Positions 42,638-52,491 of a stretch of DNA of 64,000 nt are shown one piece after another. This stretch comes from Pseudomonadota bacterium (GTDB taxonomy: Bacteria > Desulfobacterota > Desulfobulbia > Desulfobulbales > Desulfocapsaceae). A model generated the notes under the pieces. That model was given only the letters and a program-made list of their open reading frames with translations. It had not been told where the DNA came from and did not search any database. Numbering within the stretch: position 1 is the stretch's first letter; each line of letters begins with the position of its first letter. Where the stretch lies: positions 1 through 64,000 of the forward strand of contig JAHJLI010000106.1 in the NCBI GenBank assembly GCA_018821785.1, read 5' to 3'. The position numbers and the translations under genes are program-made.

Positions 42638-43714
42638 ATGAAAAATAAACGTAGGGTCTTGGTCACTGGAGGTTGTGGTTTTATTGGGGCCAATTTTGTC
42701 CGGCTGCTGCATAGCAGGTACAGCGATTGGCGGGTTGTCAACCTCGATAAACTGACCTATGCCGGTAACTTAAAAAACCTCGAAGGGATAAGTGAAGGCA
42801 GCGAATATCGCTTTGTTCGGGGTGACATCTGTGACAAAAATTTGATTTCACGGCTTTTTGCTGAGGAATGTTTTGATACCGTGGTGCATTTTGCCGCCGA
42901 ATCCCATGTTGATCGTTCAATCACCGGGCCGGGAACATTTGTCCGGACCAATATCGAGGGCACCTTCACCCTCCTGGAAGCTGCACGTAAGAGCGGGTTC
43001 GCAGGGAATGCCGAAGAAGGGGCACCGCCCTGTTTTCTGCACGTTAGCACCGATGAGGTGTATGGCTCTTTGGGTCAAACGGGCTATTTCACCGAAAATA
43101 CAGCATATGACCCGCGCTCCCCTTATTCTGCCTCGAAGGCCTCCTCAGACCATTTGGCAAGAGCGTATTTTCATACTTACGGATTGCCTGTGCGCATAAC
43201 CAATTGTTCTAATAATTACGGGCCTTTTCAATTTCCCGAAAAATTGATTCCCCTGGTGTTTAACAATGCCTTGAATAATAAAGCACTGCCGGTGTATGGA
43301 GATGGCAAGAATGTTCGTGATTGGCTCTATGTTTTAGATCATTGCGAAGCGATTGTCGAGGTACTTGAGAAAGGTCAGGATGGACAGTGTTACAATATCG
43401 GCGGTAATAACGAAAAACAGAACATAGAAGTGGTTACCCTTATCTGTGATCTTCTTGATAAAAAACTTGGCCTTGCAGAGTCGGGGCAGCCGCGACGGTC
43501 GCTCATCGACTTCGTGCCTGATCGTCTTGGCCATGACCGTCGCTATGCCATCGACGCAACGAAAATCAGAGAGCAACTGGGCTGGGAGCCACGGGTGAAC
43601 TTCGCTGAGGGTATGGAGAGAACAGTTGAATGGTACCTTGCCAATCAGCCGTGGGTCATCGACATCGTCAACGGGTCGTATCAGAAATACTATGCTGAAA
43701 TGTATCGCCTTTAA
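42638..43714 (+). CDS. rfbB: dTDP-glucose 4,6-dehydratase
   Basis: The start is taken at MKNKRRVLVTGG; the track's GTG 51 bases upstream adds residues not seen in the family, and neither start has a good ribosome site. The 358-aa SDR-type enzyme has VLVTGGCGFIGANFVRLL, the catalytic STDEVYGSL, YSASKASSDHL (Tyr/Lys) and a typical SNNYGPFQFPEKLIPL. It converts dTDP-glucose to the 4-keto-6-deoxy sugar in dTDP-rhamnose synthesis. A short insertion (RKSGFAGNAEEGAPPCF) follows the LLEA helix. Only rfbC follows; rfbA and rfbD are not in the window. Confidence 0.96.
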   Translation: MKNKRRVLVTGGCGFIGANFVRLLHSRYSDWRVVNLDKLTYAGNLKNLEGISEGSEYRFVRGDICDKNLISRLFAEECFDTVVHFAAESHVDRSITGPGTFVRTNIEGTFTLLEAARKSGFAGNAEEGAPPCFLHVSTDEVYGSLGQTGYFTENTAYDPRSPYSASKASSDHLARAYFHTYGLPVRITNCSNNYGPFQFPEKLIPLVFNNALNNKALPVYGDGKNVRDWLYVLDHCEAIVEVLEKGQDGQCYNIGGNNEKQNIEVVTLICDLLDKKLGLAESGQPRRSLIDFVPDRLGHDRRYAIDATKIREQLGWEPRVNFAEGMERTVEWYLANQPWVIDIVNGSYQKYYAEMYRL

Positions 43715-43767
43715 GGTTCGGCCGAATAGCACTGTCACACCATAACTTGTTAAATACAGCATAAAAA

Positions 43768-44316
43768 ATGAAAGTTACAGCTACAGCGATTCCGGAAGTT
43801 TTGCTCATCGAGCCGAAAGTGTTCGGTGACACTCGAGGTTTTTTCTTTGAAAGTTTCAACCAGCGGCAGTGGCAAGAGAGTACCGGACTTGATCGCATTT
43901 TTGTTCAGGATAACCATTCCAGGTCTAATAAGGGGGTTCTGCGTGGGCTGCATTATCAGATCCACCAGCCCCAAGGCAAACTGGTGCGAGTGGTAATGGG
44001 CGAAGTCTTTGACGTGGCAGTGGATTTACGGCGCGCCTCCGCAACTTTCGGAAAGTGGGTCGGGGCGATACTGTCCGCCCAAAATAAAAAACAATTGTGG
44101 GTTCCGGAAGGGTTCGGGCATGGTTTTGTCGTACTTTCAGAAGCTGCTGAATTTCTTTATCGTACCACAGAATATTACGCGCCTGAGCATGAACGCTGCA
44201 TAATCTGGAATGACCCTGACCTAAGTATTGATTGGCACATCTCCGAGGCGCCGATCCTCTCGCTAAAGGATGCGGCTGGGGTTTCTTTTAAAAATGCCCA
44301 ACTATATGATATTTAA
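43768..44316 (+). CDS. rfbC: dTDP-4-dehydrorhamnose 3,5-epimerase
   Basis: This 182-aa cupin enzyme epimerises C3 and C5 of the 4-keto sugar made by RfbB. Characteristic segments are EPKVFGDTRGFFFESFNQR, FVQDNHSRSNKGVLRGLHYQ (catalytic His), GKLVRVVMGEVFDVAVDLRR, and VPEGFGHGFVVLSE. The C-terminus IIWNDPDLSIDW is complete. It follows rfbB by 53 bases in the same direction and should be co-transcribed. Confidence 0.96.
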   Translation: MKVTATAIPEVLLIEPKVFGDTRGFFFESFNQRQWQESTGLDRIFVQDNHSRSNKGVLRGLHYQIHQPQGKLVRVVMGEVFDVAVDLRRASATFGKWVGAILSAQNKKQLWVPEGFGHGFVVLSEAAEFLYRTTEYYAPEHERCIIWNDPDLSIDWHISEAPILSLKDAAGVSFKNAQLYDI

Positions 44317-44319
44317 TTT

Positions 44320-44610
44320 TCATTCGAGGTATGGCCGGTTCGAACTCTTTCTTCTAAGGGTCGCGCCATCTGAGAGTCTAAAAACATCCGGATCCTCAGT
44401 TTTAAAGACTTCTTCGCCATCAATCGAATCGAGGTTGAGATTCTTTGAATGGTTGGTTTTTCCATAATAATGGGAAATAATATCCTGGCTTACGACAATT
44501 TTTCGTAATTCCTGTTTATCATTAATGACAGTAAAAGAGCCTATGAGCTCTTGCTTTCTTTTTTTCATTGGGTTGTTACAAAGAATGAGTCTGGTGGTAA
44601 AATTGCCCAA
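44320..44610 (-). CDS. Small hypothetical protein
   Basis: The 96-codon frame starts with TTG eight bases after GAGG; an in-frame ATG (MKKRKQELIG) would give 82 residues but has no ribosome site. The protein is soluble and mixed in structure (LIGSFTVINDKQELRKIVVSQDIISHYYG, then DGEEVFKTEDPDVFRLSDGATLRRK), ending only three bases from the convergent rfbC stop. The regular strand pattern makes it likely real. I do not recognise the family. Confidence 0.55.
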   Translation of the reverse strand: MGNFTTRLILCNNPMKKRKQELIGSFTVINDKQELRKIVVSQDIISHYYGKTNHSKNLNLDSIDGEEVFKTEDPDVFRLSDGATLRRKSSNRPYLE

Positions 44611-45071
44611 TATTGCAACCTCGGCGGCAAAATGTGACTACGAGGGCTTTATGTGGCTGGTCATGGTTGCAGTTCGACAAGATTTCCCTCTGTCTCCTGT
44701 GCAACAACAATCAATTATTACACTCATGCTTATGAGCATGGAAACGCATTATTGCTATTTTGTGCGGATTAGTCAAGTGCCATAAAAATATCTTAAATGT
44801 CTAAGAACATATACTGGTTCTGTGGCGGAAATATTGGAATTTTCTGAAATAACATTGTCAGCGACGAATACATTGTACAGGTTAATTTGTTGGAATAATA
44901 CATAATAAAATCAAGATATTTTTTGGAGCTGCGTTTATCTGTTTATAGAATGCTGGGTGGTTGTCAATGCAACGGGGAAAAGACTCAATCTTGTTGAAAT
45001 ATTGTTAAAAAATTGTAATTTCAATAATCCTTGTTGAGTGTCGCCACTCACACTATTATGCAAAATGGGCG
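44611..45071. other. Intergenic region with hairpins, no gene seen
   Basis: This 461-base AT-rich gap lies between two minus-strand genes. It contains a perfect hairpin CATGCT-TATG-AGCATG (44725-44740) and a weaker one GAGTG-TCGC-CACTC (45036-45049), neither followed by a U-tract on either strand. The 86-codon plus-strand frame here has no ribosome site and poor composition. A promoter for the small gene is expected on the minus strand but is not obvious. Confidence 0.45.
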
Positions 45072-45875
45072 CTATGTTGGGCGAGAATACAATGCGACAA
45101 GTGTCTCGAGATTCGTTTTGTGCTTCTCCTGGAGAAACGTTATAAAGCGATGGCAACAGGTGCTGAGAATTCGTTCTGACGGGAAGCCAATCCTTTCTAC
45201 AAATGCTATGCATTCAACAAATCGCCCAACATTGCAAGCAATGTGCGCATCACTGCCAAAGGTAAGTTTTGCTTCGTGGCGCCCCACCGCTTCTGCAAGG
45301 GAGGCGCAATTTTTATCACTTCCCGGTCGAGAGGTGGTGAAGGAAGAGTTATTTATTTCCACCAGGACATTATAAGCTCTTGCGGCTTTGGCGACCTCAT
45401 CAACCTCAATGGGGAAAATGGGGTTGCCGCCATGTGCGAAGACATCGATTTTTCCAGAGGACATGGCCTTGATGACAGCGTCGGTATGAATGCTTCTCGT
45501 AGATGGTTCGATCACTGGTTCGTGAAGACTTGCGAGAACGATGTCCAGATGGGGGTGAAGAGAGTCATCGATATCAAGTTCGCCTTTTTTGTTTATTATA
45601 TTTGCCTCGATGCCCCTGAGGATGCCAATCCCGTTCATGATTCGGGGAATCACTCTCATATTCTTGAAAAACCAGATATGCGGGCTCCCTGGCATGGCTG
45701 GGCCATGTTCGGTTATGGCGAGGAGTTTGATTCCTCGTCCCGCTGCGGCGGCGACATTTTCGCCAAGTGAACTGTAGGCGTGACCGCTGGCGATTGTGTG
45801 GGTATGACTGTCGACCTCAATGTGCATGGGATGTGTGCTTTGGCTGCAAGATTTTCTTGGTTGGATCCTGATCAT
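45072..45875 (-). CDS. PHP-domain phosphoesterase (YcdX-like)
   Basis: This protein has the metal-binding motifs of the YcdX branch of PHP phosphatases: IEVDSHTHT near the N-terminus, AITEHGPAMPG, GIEANII, DIVLASLHEP, FAHGGNP and FGSDAH. The active site would hold a trinuclear metal cluster acting on a phosphate ester of unknown identity. The ATG at 45827 (MHIEVDS) fits the family better than the one at 45875, but neither has a ribosome site, so the start is uncertain. Full length is 267 aa, or 251 aa from the later start. Confidence 0.9.
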   Translation of the reverse strand: MIRIQPRKSCSQSTHPMHIEVDSHTHTIASGHAYSSLGENVAAAAGRGIKLLAITEHGPAMPGSPHIWFFKNMRVIPRIMNGIGILRGIEANIINKKGELDIDDSLHPHLDIVLASLHEPVIEPSTRSIHTDAVIKAMSSGKIDVFAHGGNPIFPIEVDEVAKAARAYNVLVEINNSSFTTSRPGSDKNCASLAEAVGRHEAKLTFGSDAHIACNVGRFVECIAFVERIGFPSERILSTCCHRFITFLQEKHKTNLETLVALYSRPT

Positions 45876-46069
45876 TTTCTGATATTTTACAGTGTGTGTG
45901 CGATTTGTCCAGAGGATCGGGTGAATTCATGGGGAGAAATGAGTTGGTACACTACTCTCATTCAATAGTGGAGTGGCAACTTTATACGTTTCTAGTTATT
46001 ATGGCGCACTGAGCTCTGGCGTGCCCGTCGTAATAGCAATTTATCAATACTCAAATTGAAGACTTGAAG

Positions 46070-47308
46070 ATGAAAAAGATTCACGTGACGCATCCGGTTG
46101 TGGAAATGGATGGCGATGAGATGACCCGTATTATCTGGCAATTGATTAAAAATAAACTTATTTTGCCCTATCTTGATCTGGATATTCGTTACTTTGACCT
46201 GGCAATAGAGGCACGGGATGCCACAGATGATCAGGTGACCATTGATGCCGCCAACGCAATAAAGGAGTTTGGCGTCGGTATCAAATGCGCGACGATTACT
46301 CCCGATGAAGGCCGGGTCAAAGAGTTCAAGCTGAAGAAAATGTATCAATCGCCGAACGGTACTATCCGTAATATCCTTGACGGCACCGTTTTTCGTGAGC
46401 CGATAATTGTTGAGAATCTACCTCGACTGGTAACCGCTTGGAAAAAGCCGATCTGTATTGGGCGTCACGCCTTTGGCGACCAATACAAAGCGACCGATTT
46501 TCTTGTCCGGGGAGCGGGAAAACTGACCATGACCTTTACTCCGGATGATGGCGGCGAATCCCAGCACTTTAAGGTGTATGACTTTCAGGGTGCTGGAGTG
46601 GCCATGGCCATGTACAATACCGATGAGTCAATCACCGGTTTTGCCCACTCCTGTTTTAATCAGGCTATTCATAAAAAATGGCCGCTGTATCTTTCTACAA
46701 AAAATACCATTCTAAAAAATTACGACGGCAGATTTAAGGATATCTTTGCCGATGTGTATCAAAACACATATAAACAGAAGATGGATGAGTTGGGTATCGT
46801 TTATGAACATCGACTAATAGATGACATGGTTGCTTCGGCCCTGAAATGGGAAGGAGGCTTTGTCTGGGCATGTAAGAATTATGATGGAGATGTCCAATCT
46901 GATACCCTGGCACAGGGGTTTGGATCCCTTGGGCTGATGACCTCAACCCTGGTTACACCTGATGGCAAAACCATGGAAGCTGAAGCCGCACATGGTACGG
47001 TCACTCGCCATTACCGGGATCATCAACAAGGAAAACCAACATCCACTAATCCCATTGCTTCGATCTTTGCCTGGACAAGAGGGTTAGCTTTCCGGGGTGA
47101 GCTGGATGACAATCAAGAGCTTATCGTTTTCTGTGAGAAACTTGAGGCGACATGTGTTGAAACGGTCGAGAGCGGTAAAATGACAAAGGATCTTGCGCTC
47201 TGCATTCATGGCAAGAACATGAAACCGGAACATTACTTGACAACCGAGGTGTTTCTTGACGTCCTAACCGAGAACCTGCGATTGAAGCTTGCCAGTTCGT
47301 TTCTTTAA
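46070..47308 (+). CDS. icd: NADP-dependent isocitrate dehydrogenase, type II homodimeric
   Basis: The start is the ATG of [23 protein letters not shown]; the TTG two codons earlier is less likely. The 412-aa enzyme matches the eukaryote-like type II family: the substrate loop [41 protein letters not shown], and the NADP/metal site [28 protein letters not shown], with [12 protein letters not shown] near the end. It oxidises isocitrate to 2-oxoglutarate or runs in reverse when CO2 and reductant are high, which suits autotrophic or complete-oxidising anaerobes. Confidence 0.97.
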   Translation: MKKIHVTHPVVEMDGDEMTRIIWQLIKNKLILPYLDLDIRYFDLAIEARDATDDQVTIDAANAIKEFGVGIKCATITPDEGRVKEFKLKKMYQSPNGTIRNILDGTVFREPIIVENLPRLVTAWKKPICIGRHAFGDQYKATDFLVRGAGKLTMTFTPDDGGESQHFKVYDFQGAGVAMAMYNTDESITGFAHSCFNQAIHKKWPLYLSTKNTILKNYDGRFKDIFADVYQNTYKQKMDELGIVYEHRLIDDMVASALKWEGGFVWACKNYDGDVQSDTLAQGFGSLGLMTSTLVTPDGKTMEAEAAHGTVTRHYRDHQQGKPTSTNPIASIFAWTRGLAFRGELDDNQELIVFCEKLEATCVETVESGKMTKDLALCIHGKNMKPEHYLTTEVFLDVLTENLRLKLASSFL

Positions 47309-47354
47309 AAATGTTAAAGAGACAAGGAAATAGTAACAATTAGAGTAAGTCCTG

Positions 47355-47383
47355 CAGCCAGATCGTCACCACTGAGCTGGCTG
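47355..47383. repeat. Inverted repeat between convergent icd and DUF2231 genes
   Basis: CAGCCAG and CTGGCTG are perfectly complementary over seven bases with a 15-base loop. It lies where two transcripts converge but has no T-tract on either side, so it is at best a weak terminator. Confidence 0.4.
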
Positions 47384-47425
47384 TGAGATTTCTAGGGGTG
47401 CCGCCGAGGAAGGGCTGAAACATCA

Positions 47426-47848
47426 TCAACCATAAACCAGCGTTCCACCGGAATACCCTAATCCCCCAGCACAAGCAAGGCAGAGAAAATAGAAGAGAAA
47501 CATCATCGCCGGGCTTGCACCTTTTTTCTTCAGAGTGACAGATACACCCAAAAGAATGGTAAGCACTGTTCCAAGGATCATTTTAATAATGATAAACTTA
47601 TTCCATTCTCCTTGCTGCAGGTGGAGCCAATCAAGGACTCCGGCAGCAATAACCGGGCCTACTGCGAGCAGAGCAAGGACTGAACAGTGAAAGGCTGTTT
47701 CGCCCAGATCAGTATTTTTCAATATGAGACCGAGCAGGGAAAAGACCACCATGCCGATAATCATGCCCATCGGTACGTGGGTAAGCATAGGGTGAAGAGG
47801 ATGGGTAAACCCAACGGCTGCCAGAAATGAATAGATGCTTTCAATCAT
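47426..47848 (-). CDS. DUF2231 membrane protein
   Basis: This 140-aa protein has four membrane helices and the DUF2231 opening FTHPLHPMLTHVPMGMIIGMVV, in which conserved His residues may bind haem or a metal. The rest, LGETAFHCSVLALLAVGPVIAAGVLDWLH and KMILGTVLTILLGVSVTL, fits the family. It is followed on the same strand side by a cytochrome c lipoprotein gene 267 bases upstream, which may be a redox partner. No function is established. Confidence 0.86.
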   Translation of the reverse strand: MIESIYSFLAAVGFTHPLHPMLTHVPMGMIIGMVVFSLLGLILKNTDLGETAFHCSVLALLAVGPVIAAGVLDWLHLQQGEWNKFIIIKMILGTVLTILLGVSVTLKKKGASPAMMFLFYFLCLACAGGLGYSGGTLVYG

Positions 47849-48003
47849 GGAATTCTCCAGTAAGATGAAAAAATAATGTTATTCCTTTTTGGGCGCGGGG
47901 GAACATCCCTGTATTGCCATTAAAATATTAGTAATCATTCCTGGTGTAAAAACAAAATCATTTTGCGCTTCTTATCTTTTTCTCCCATTCGATTATTTTT
48001 TTA

Positions 48004-48048
48004 AACCCTTAGCAAATATAAGTCATTTTTGAACATTTCCTAAGGGTT
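48004..48048. repeat. AACCCTTAG inverted repeat
   Basis: AACCCTTAG and CTAAGGGTT form a perfect nine-base inverted repeat with a 27-base loop, in the AT-rich gap between the DUF2231 and cytochrome c genes. Neither strand has a T-tract in the right place, so it is not a typical terminator. Confidence 0.4.
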
Positions 48049-48114
48049 CTTTATGCTTCTAGCAGGATTACATTGACCATGACATTATTTAATAGCGGCT
48101 TCGGCGTTCAGTTA

Positions 48115-48438
48115 CTATTTGCCACTTTTTAGGAAGACGTAAATGTCTGCTGCATCTTGTTCAGAGATTTTTGATTCGGGAAAAGGCGGCATGATCGGCG
48201 CATCTTTTTTTCGGAGCTTTTTAACAAAGCTGCCGAATCCCATTTCTATACCGGCAATATTTGGTCCCCGGCCACCACTGCCCTTTTCACCGTGGCAGGC
48301 ATTGCAGTTGTTCATATTATACCATTTTTGCCCGTTTTCTGAGTTACCAGCGGGGGTTGTTCCGCAGGCTGAGAGAGCAAAAAGAAAGAGAAAGAGACCA
48401 CAGCTCACGATGATATTAGAACGACTGAAAAGCGTCAT
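48115..48438 (-). CDS. Lipoprotein c-type cytochrome
   Basis: This 107-aa protein has a lipoprotein signal ending in ALSACG and one haem-binding CNACH motif in NNCNACHGEKGSGGRGPNI, with a methionine ligand candidate in PIMPPFPESKISEQDAADIYVFL. This is the class I small cytochrome fold, anchored in the membrane and facing the periplasm. It would carry single electrons; the partner is not shown. The ribosome site (GGAGGGTTGC) lies just upstream of the ATG. Confidence 0.93.
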   Translation of the reverse strand: MTLFSRSNIIVSCGLFLFLFALSACGTTPAGNSENGQKWYNMNNCNACHGEKGSGGRGPNIAGIEMGFGSFVKKLRKKDAPIMPPFPESKISEQDAADIYVFLKSGK

Positions 48439-48553
48439 GCAACCCTCCTTGATGACAAGAAAATATTTAAAAAAGTAGCGAAGAGATCAATGTTCAAGCA
48501 TTTTGAATGCTAAAGAAGGATGCGGCAAATGGCAAGAACAATTTTATTTTCTT

Positions 48554-49774
48554 TCAGGGCTGAGCGGCAGGCCCAACAGCGATAATTTGGAGTTCTTTGA
48601 GTAGTTGGTTCCTGTTGTTTTCTGTTTGATTGAGGAGAATTGCAAAGGGAATAAGTGTGTCACCTTTCGGGAAGTAACCTGCAAAGCAGTAGACACCGGT
48701 AAGGGTACCGCTTTTCAACGGAATTGTCTCCCGTAAACTAAGGAGGGGGGCAAATGGTTTAAAGCGGTTTAAAATTTGGATGAAGGTGGATGGACTGATC
48801 CGGTTTTGCCTGGACAACCCGGCTCCCTCCATCATCACCAGGAGACCTATAGGAAGGCCAAGGGTGATGGTGCTATAATCGATAAAAGCTTGCCTTGATT
48901 TTTCCCAAGTGGCAGGCAGGCCGTAGGTGTAAATACCACACGCCAAAAAAAGCTGATTGGCTATGAAATTGTTGGAATATTTTAGACAATCCTTGATGAT
49001 TCCTTCCAGAGTTGCTTGACTCTTATGGATAAAAATAGGCTTAAGATTATTGGGTGTTGTCTGAGTTTTCCAAGGATGCCGTATGGTAATGCCAGCTTGT
49101 TGCAGTTGCGCCGAAAAAAGTTCTCCGGCATAACGAAGAGCAGATGGTTTCCCTGGCTTTGAAGGAAGCATGTCGATGTTCAGACGATGTAACCCGGGCG
49201 TAAGGCCGACGCTGATTTCTTGCATCAGGGGGAGGAACGGGGTCTGTGATTCACTTGAGCTGACCTTGCCCTTTTCGCCGACCAACAACGAAACGGCATT
49301 GAAGTTGACAGCCAGAGCGCCGTTTGGAGCATCGTAACTCTTTACAGAATTTTCCTCGCTTGCAGTTTCACCTCGTAGATCAAAGGCGGTGTCATCCAGG
49401 CAGATGGAAAGCAGTTGACGTATGCCCATTTGCGAGAGTTTCATGCTGATTTCTAGTACAATCTCCGAAGTAAGAAGAGGGTCGCCGTATCCTTTGATAT
49501 AGAGATTCCCCTGCCCATCAAGGAAAAAATGCGTTTCAAAACGATACTCAGGGCCAAGAAATTCCAAGGCGACCAGGCTTGTAAAAATTTTCATGATGGA
49601 GGCGGGAACAAAAAGATCATTTTCCCGGTATTTGTGCAGGCCACTGCCGTCTTCGATGATATATCCGCCGTTGTTGATCAGGTGCTGCTGGTTTTCCTGG
49701 GCACAGGCAGGCTGCGGGATAAAAATGCCGATTGTGCAAACCAGGAGAAAGAATTGCTGGAAAAAGGTGAGCAT
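48554..49774 (-). CDS. D-alanyl-D-alanine carboxypeptidase, PBP4/S13 family
   Basis: The start is MLTFFQQFF, eight bases after AAAGGA; the track's TTG start overlaps the preceding stop but puts 20 odd residues before the signal peptide. The 406-aa product has a signal peptide, the SxxK active site PASIMKIFTSL, the second motif YSNNF, and KSGTL near the end. It removes or cross-trims the terminal D-Ala of peptidoglycan in the periplasm. At about 400 aa it is shorter than many S13 enzymes, and the large domain inserted in the family seems reduced. It follows the large radical SAM gene. Confidence 0.88.
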   Translation of the reverse strand: MLTFFQQFFLLVCTIGIFIPQPACAQENQQHLINNGGYIIEDGSGLHKYRENDLFVPASIMKIFTSLVALEFLGPEYRFETHFFLDGQGNLYIKGYGDPLLTSEIVLEISMKLSQMGIRQLLSICLDDTAFDLRGETASEENSVKSYDAPNGALAVNFNAVSLLVGEKGKVSSSESQTPFLPLMQEISVGLTPGLHRLNIDMLPSKPGKPSALRYAGELFSAQLQQAGITIRHPWKTQTTPNNLKPIFIHKSQATLEGIIKDCLKYSNNFIANQLFLACGIYTYGLPATWEKSRQAFIDYSTITLGLPIGLLVMMEGAGLSRQNRISPSTFIQILNRFKPFAPLLSLRETIPLKSGTLTGVYCFAGYFPKGDTLIPFAILLNQTENNRNQLLKELQIIAVGPAAQP

Positions 49775-49830
49775 GCCAGGCATCCTTTTCAGGAGAAGCC
49801 GGTATATTTGGCAATTGTCCATATTCAATT

Positions 49831-52395
49831 TCAAGATTTGTCGAAGCTATCTGTGTCCATAGCCCGCCAAGCGGTTTTTAAAATCTTGGTTGCCAAGGTT
49901 TCTTCCTTGGTGAGGCCAAGGATCTGCGCCAGAGCCTCTATGGGCTTGATACCTGGCTGAGCGCTGACCCCCACCATCTCAAGTTGGACGGAAGCAAGAT
50001 CCGAGACATTCAAAAAAGTAATCAGGGGGCGAATGTCTATTTCGATTGTTTTTCCTTTTCTTGTCTTGGCAACAGAATATCTTTCACTGCTAAGGAATTG
50101 TCTAGTGCGTTCTTTCTCCTGCTCAGTGATTGTCCTGGCGAGAGTGAGAGTATACGAAGTGAGGAGGCTCTGCGGCACTTTACCGGAATGGGCTTCAATT
50201 TTCGTTATTGTAAGGCCCGGGACCAGGTTTTTGTTGAGCTGAGCGGCGGTGGAAGCACAGTTTTTCAAAGGCTTGGGGAGATCCATGATAAAGAATTCGG
50301 CCAGGCTCTCAGTTCCTGCAGCCAGGGCTGGGCCGAAAGAGATCTTGGGCGATGGGTTAAAGCCCTGGCTGAAATTGGTCTCGATATGAGTCCGGCGGAG
50401 GGTACGAAAGATTCCCTGCAGCATCTCCAGGTGACCGAGGTAGCAGATGTTTCCCACACGGGTGTAGTGAACGATATATTTGTAATGGCCCGCAGTTTGG
50501 CCTTTCTCATCGCCGCCGTTTTTTTTCGGTAAATTCACAGGTATTGATTGCGGCAGAGGAGTTTGGGTACGGTTGCAGACCACGGGCATGAGTGTTTTAA
50601 AATCACAAAGGCCACATTTTTGACAGGCGTGGTAGCGACAGTCGGGGGTGTATTCTTCTGTGGCCGCTTTCGCCAGCTCATCATGGAGGAACTGGTTGGT
50701 TACGCCGGAAGAGAGGTGCTGCCATGCCAGGATCTTTTCGGTCGGCCGAGTATGCAGGTAGGACTCCAAAGACAGCCCGCAGCTTTCAGCGGCTTTTTGC
50801 CAGCGGGCAAGGTCAAAATGCTCGTCCCAGCCATCAAAACGTGCCCCTTCGCTCCATGCTTTTTCAATAAGTTCTGCAAGGCGTCTATCACCACGGGAAA
50901 AGACACCTTCAAGAAAACTCTGGCGTGGGCCATGATAGCGAAGATTGCAGCCTTTGCTGGGAAGACTTCTTTTAATCTGTTGAATACGATCCATGCTCTC
51001 TCCCGGACTCAGCTGTCTTGCCCACTGGAAAGGTGTGTGCGGTTTAGGTACAAAAGTGCCGACACTGATGGTGATCTGTCTTTTACCCCGTCCGCCGCCC
51101 TTGCCGTGATCTGTGAGAATTTTTTTTGCCAGTTGTGCAATGGCAAGAATATCTTCATCTGTTTCACTCGGCAAACCTATCATGAAATAGAGCTTGATGC
51201 TCTGCCAGCCGGCGCTAAAGGCATCATTGCAGGTGGCAAGAAGATCCTCTTCGGTAATGCCTTTGTTGATGACCCGTCGCAATCTTTCACTGCCGGCCTC
51301 GGGAGCAAGAGTGAAGCCGGTTTTGCGAACTCTTTTGATCTGTTCCATGACAGAGGGGGTGAGGGTTCCGACCCGCATTGAAGGCATGGCGATGGAAATG
51401 TACCTATGGGAAAATTGATCCATGAGTGCAGGGAGAACCTGGTCCAGGCAGCTATAGTCACCGGTTGAAAGAGACAATAAAGCCAATTCTTCAAAACCTG
51501 AGTTGTCGATACCGCTTTCAGCCAGCTCCATTATCTGTTCCGGGCTGCGTTCCCTCACCGGCCGGTAGGTGATACCGGCCTGGCAAAACCTGCAGCCTCT
51601 GGTGCAACCGCGGGCAATCTCGATCCCCAGTCGGTCATGGACAATTTTGGCATTCGGTACGATGGGTTGTTTCAGATGTTCAATAGCGCTAAGATCTGAA
51701 AGGATTCTGCGACGAATGAGATCTTTTTTCCCAGCTGTTCGATGGATTGCTTGGATGTTGCCAAAGTCGTCATATTCCGGTTGGAAATGGGCAGGAATAT
51801 AGATCCCTTCAATATTTCCGAGTCGGTTAAGCAGGTCCGTTTTACTACCGCCGACTGCTTTATGCAATGACAGGATATGGCCTATTTCAATAACAGCCTC
51901 TTCCCCGTCACCTAGAAGAATAGCATCAAAAAAATCGGCGACTGGTTCCGGGTTAAAAGACCCGGCGCCTCCACCAAGGATCAGGGGGAAGGAACTATCC
52001 CGGTCTCGAGAATACAGGGGAATGTCTGAAAGGCTGAGGATTGTCAGGATGTTAGTGTAGCAGAGTTCGTAGGGCAGGGTGATACCGATCACATCAAAGT
52101 CTCGTAACGGGTGCGACGATTCCAGGCTGGTGAGCGCTTGATTTTTTTGACGCAGAATACGTTCAAGGTCGGTATCCGGACAGTAACATCGTTCCGCCAA
52201 GATTTCTTGCTGTCTGTTTAAAAGATGATAAAGGATTTGCAATCCTTGATGGGACATGCCGATTTCATAAAGGTCGGGAAAGACCAAGGCAAAACGGACC
52301 TTCGTGGATCCCCAATTTTTCAGAAACGAGTTGTATTCATGACCTAGGTAGCGGCCGGGTTTGGCAATTGAGGCAAGATGTGTTTGGTCGGTCAT
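49831..52395 (-). CDS. Large B12-binding/radical SAM protein with DUF2344 domain
   Basis: This 854-aa protein has an N-terminal cobalamin-binding-like domain (about 20-190), the radical SAM cluster motif ARGCTRGCRFCQAGITYRP near 270, EIGMSHQGLQILYHLLN and LAPEAGSERLRRVINKGITEEDL in the barrel, and a C-terminal DUF2344-type domain (about 640-850: YTRVGNICYLGHLEMLQGIFRTLRR, SQGFNPSPKISFGPALAAG). A CRYHACQKCGLC motif joins them. This is the TIGR03960/TIGR03936 combination, widespread in anaerobes and often linked to ribosomal or RNA genes. Substrate and reaction are unknown. Confidence 0.9.
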   Translation of the reverse strand: MTDQTHLASIAKPGRYLGHEYNSFLKNWGSTKVRFALVFPDLYEIGMSHQGLQILYHLLNRQQEILAERCYCPDTDLERILRQKNQALTSLESSHPLRDFDVIGITLPYELCYTNILTILSLSDIPLYSRDRDSSFPLILGGGAGSFNPEPVADFFDAILLGDGEEAVIEIGHILSLHKAVGGSKTDLLNRLGNIEGIYIPAHFQPEYDDFGNIQAIHRTAGKKDLIRRRILSDLSAIEHLKQPIVPNAKIVHDRLGIEIARGCTRGCRFCQAGITYRPVRERSPEQIMELAESGIDNSGFEELALLSLSTGDYSCLDQVLPALMDQFSHRYISIAMPSMRVGTLTPSVMEQIKRVRKTGFTLAPEAGSERLRRVINKGITEEDLLATCNDAFSAGWQSIKLYFMIGLPSETDEDILAIAQLAKKILTDHGKGGGRGKRQITISVGTFVPKPHTPFQWARQLSPGESMDRIQQIKRSLPSKGCNLRYHGPRQSFLEGVFSRGDRRLAELIEKAWSEGARFDGWDEHFDLARWQKAAESCGLSLESYLHTRPTEKILAWQHLSSGVTNQFLHDELAKAATEEYTPDCRYHACQKCGLCDFKTLMPVVCNRTQTPLPQSIPVNLPKKNGGDEKGQTAGHYKYIVHYTRVGNICYLGHLEMLQGIFRTLRRTHIETNFSQGFNPSPKISFGPALAAGTESLAEFFIMDLPKPLKNCASTAAQLNKNLVPGLTITKIEAHSGKVPQSLLTSYTLTLARTITEQEKERTRQFLSSERYSVAKTRKGKTIEIDIRPLITFLNVSDLASVQLEMVGVSAQPGIKPIEALAQILGLTKEETLATKILKTAWRAMDTDSFDKS

Positions 52396-52491
52396 TGGAT
52401 TCCTATGGAAGATTGCCGATATAAAAGGGCGAACAGAGACAGTTTTTCTGACTATTCAACCAGGTAAGCCCCACCATTTACTGAAAATTCA

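Noticed and set aside
44330-44350. GGTTCGA tRNA T-loop-like motif
   Set aside because: No paired stems or anticodon arm surround it, and it lies in the small minus-strand gene.
48004-48048. Terminator for the cytochrome gene
   Set aside because: The nine-base stem is perfect but no T-tract follows on the minus strand, and the loop is 27 bases; kept only as an inverted repeat.
50548-51381. 277-codon plus-strand frame
   Set aside because: It is a shadow of the large radical SAM gene, including its cluster region.
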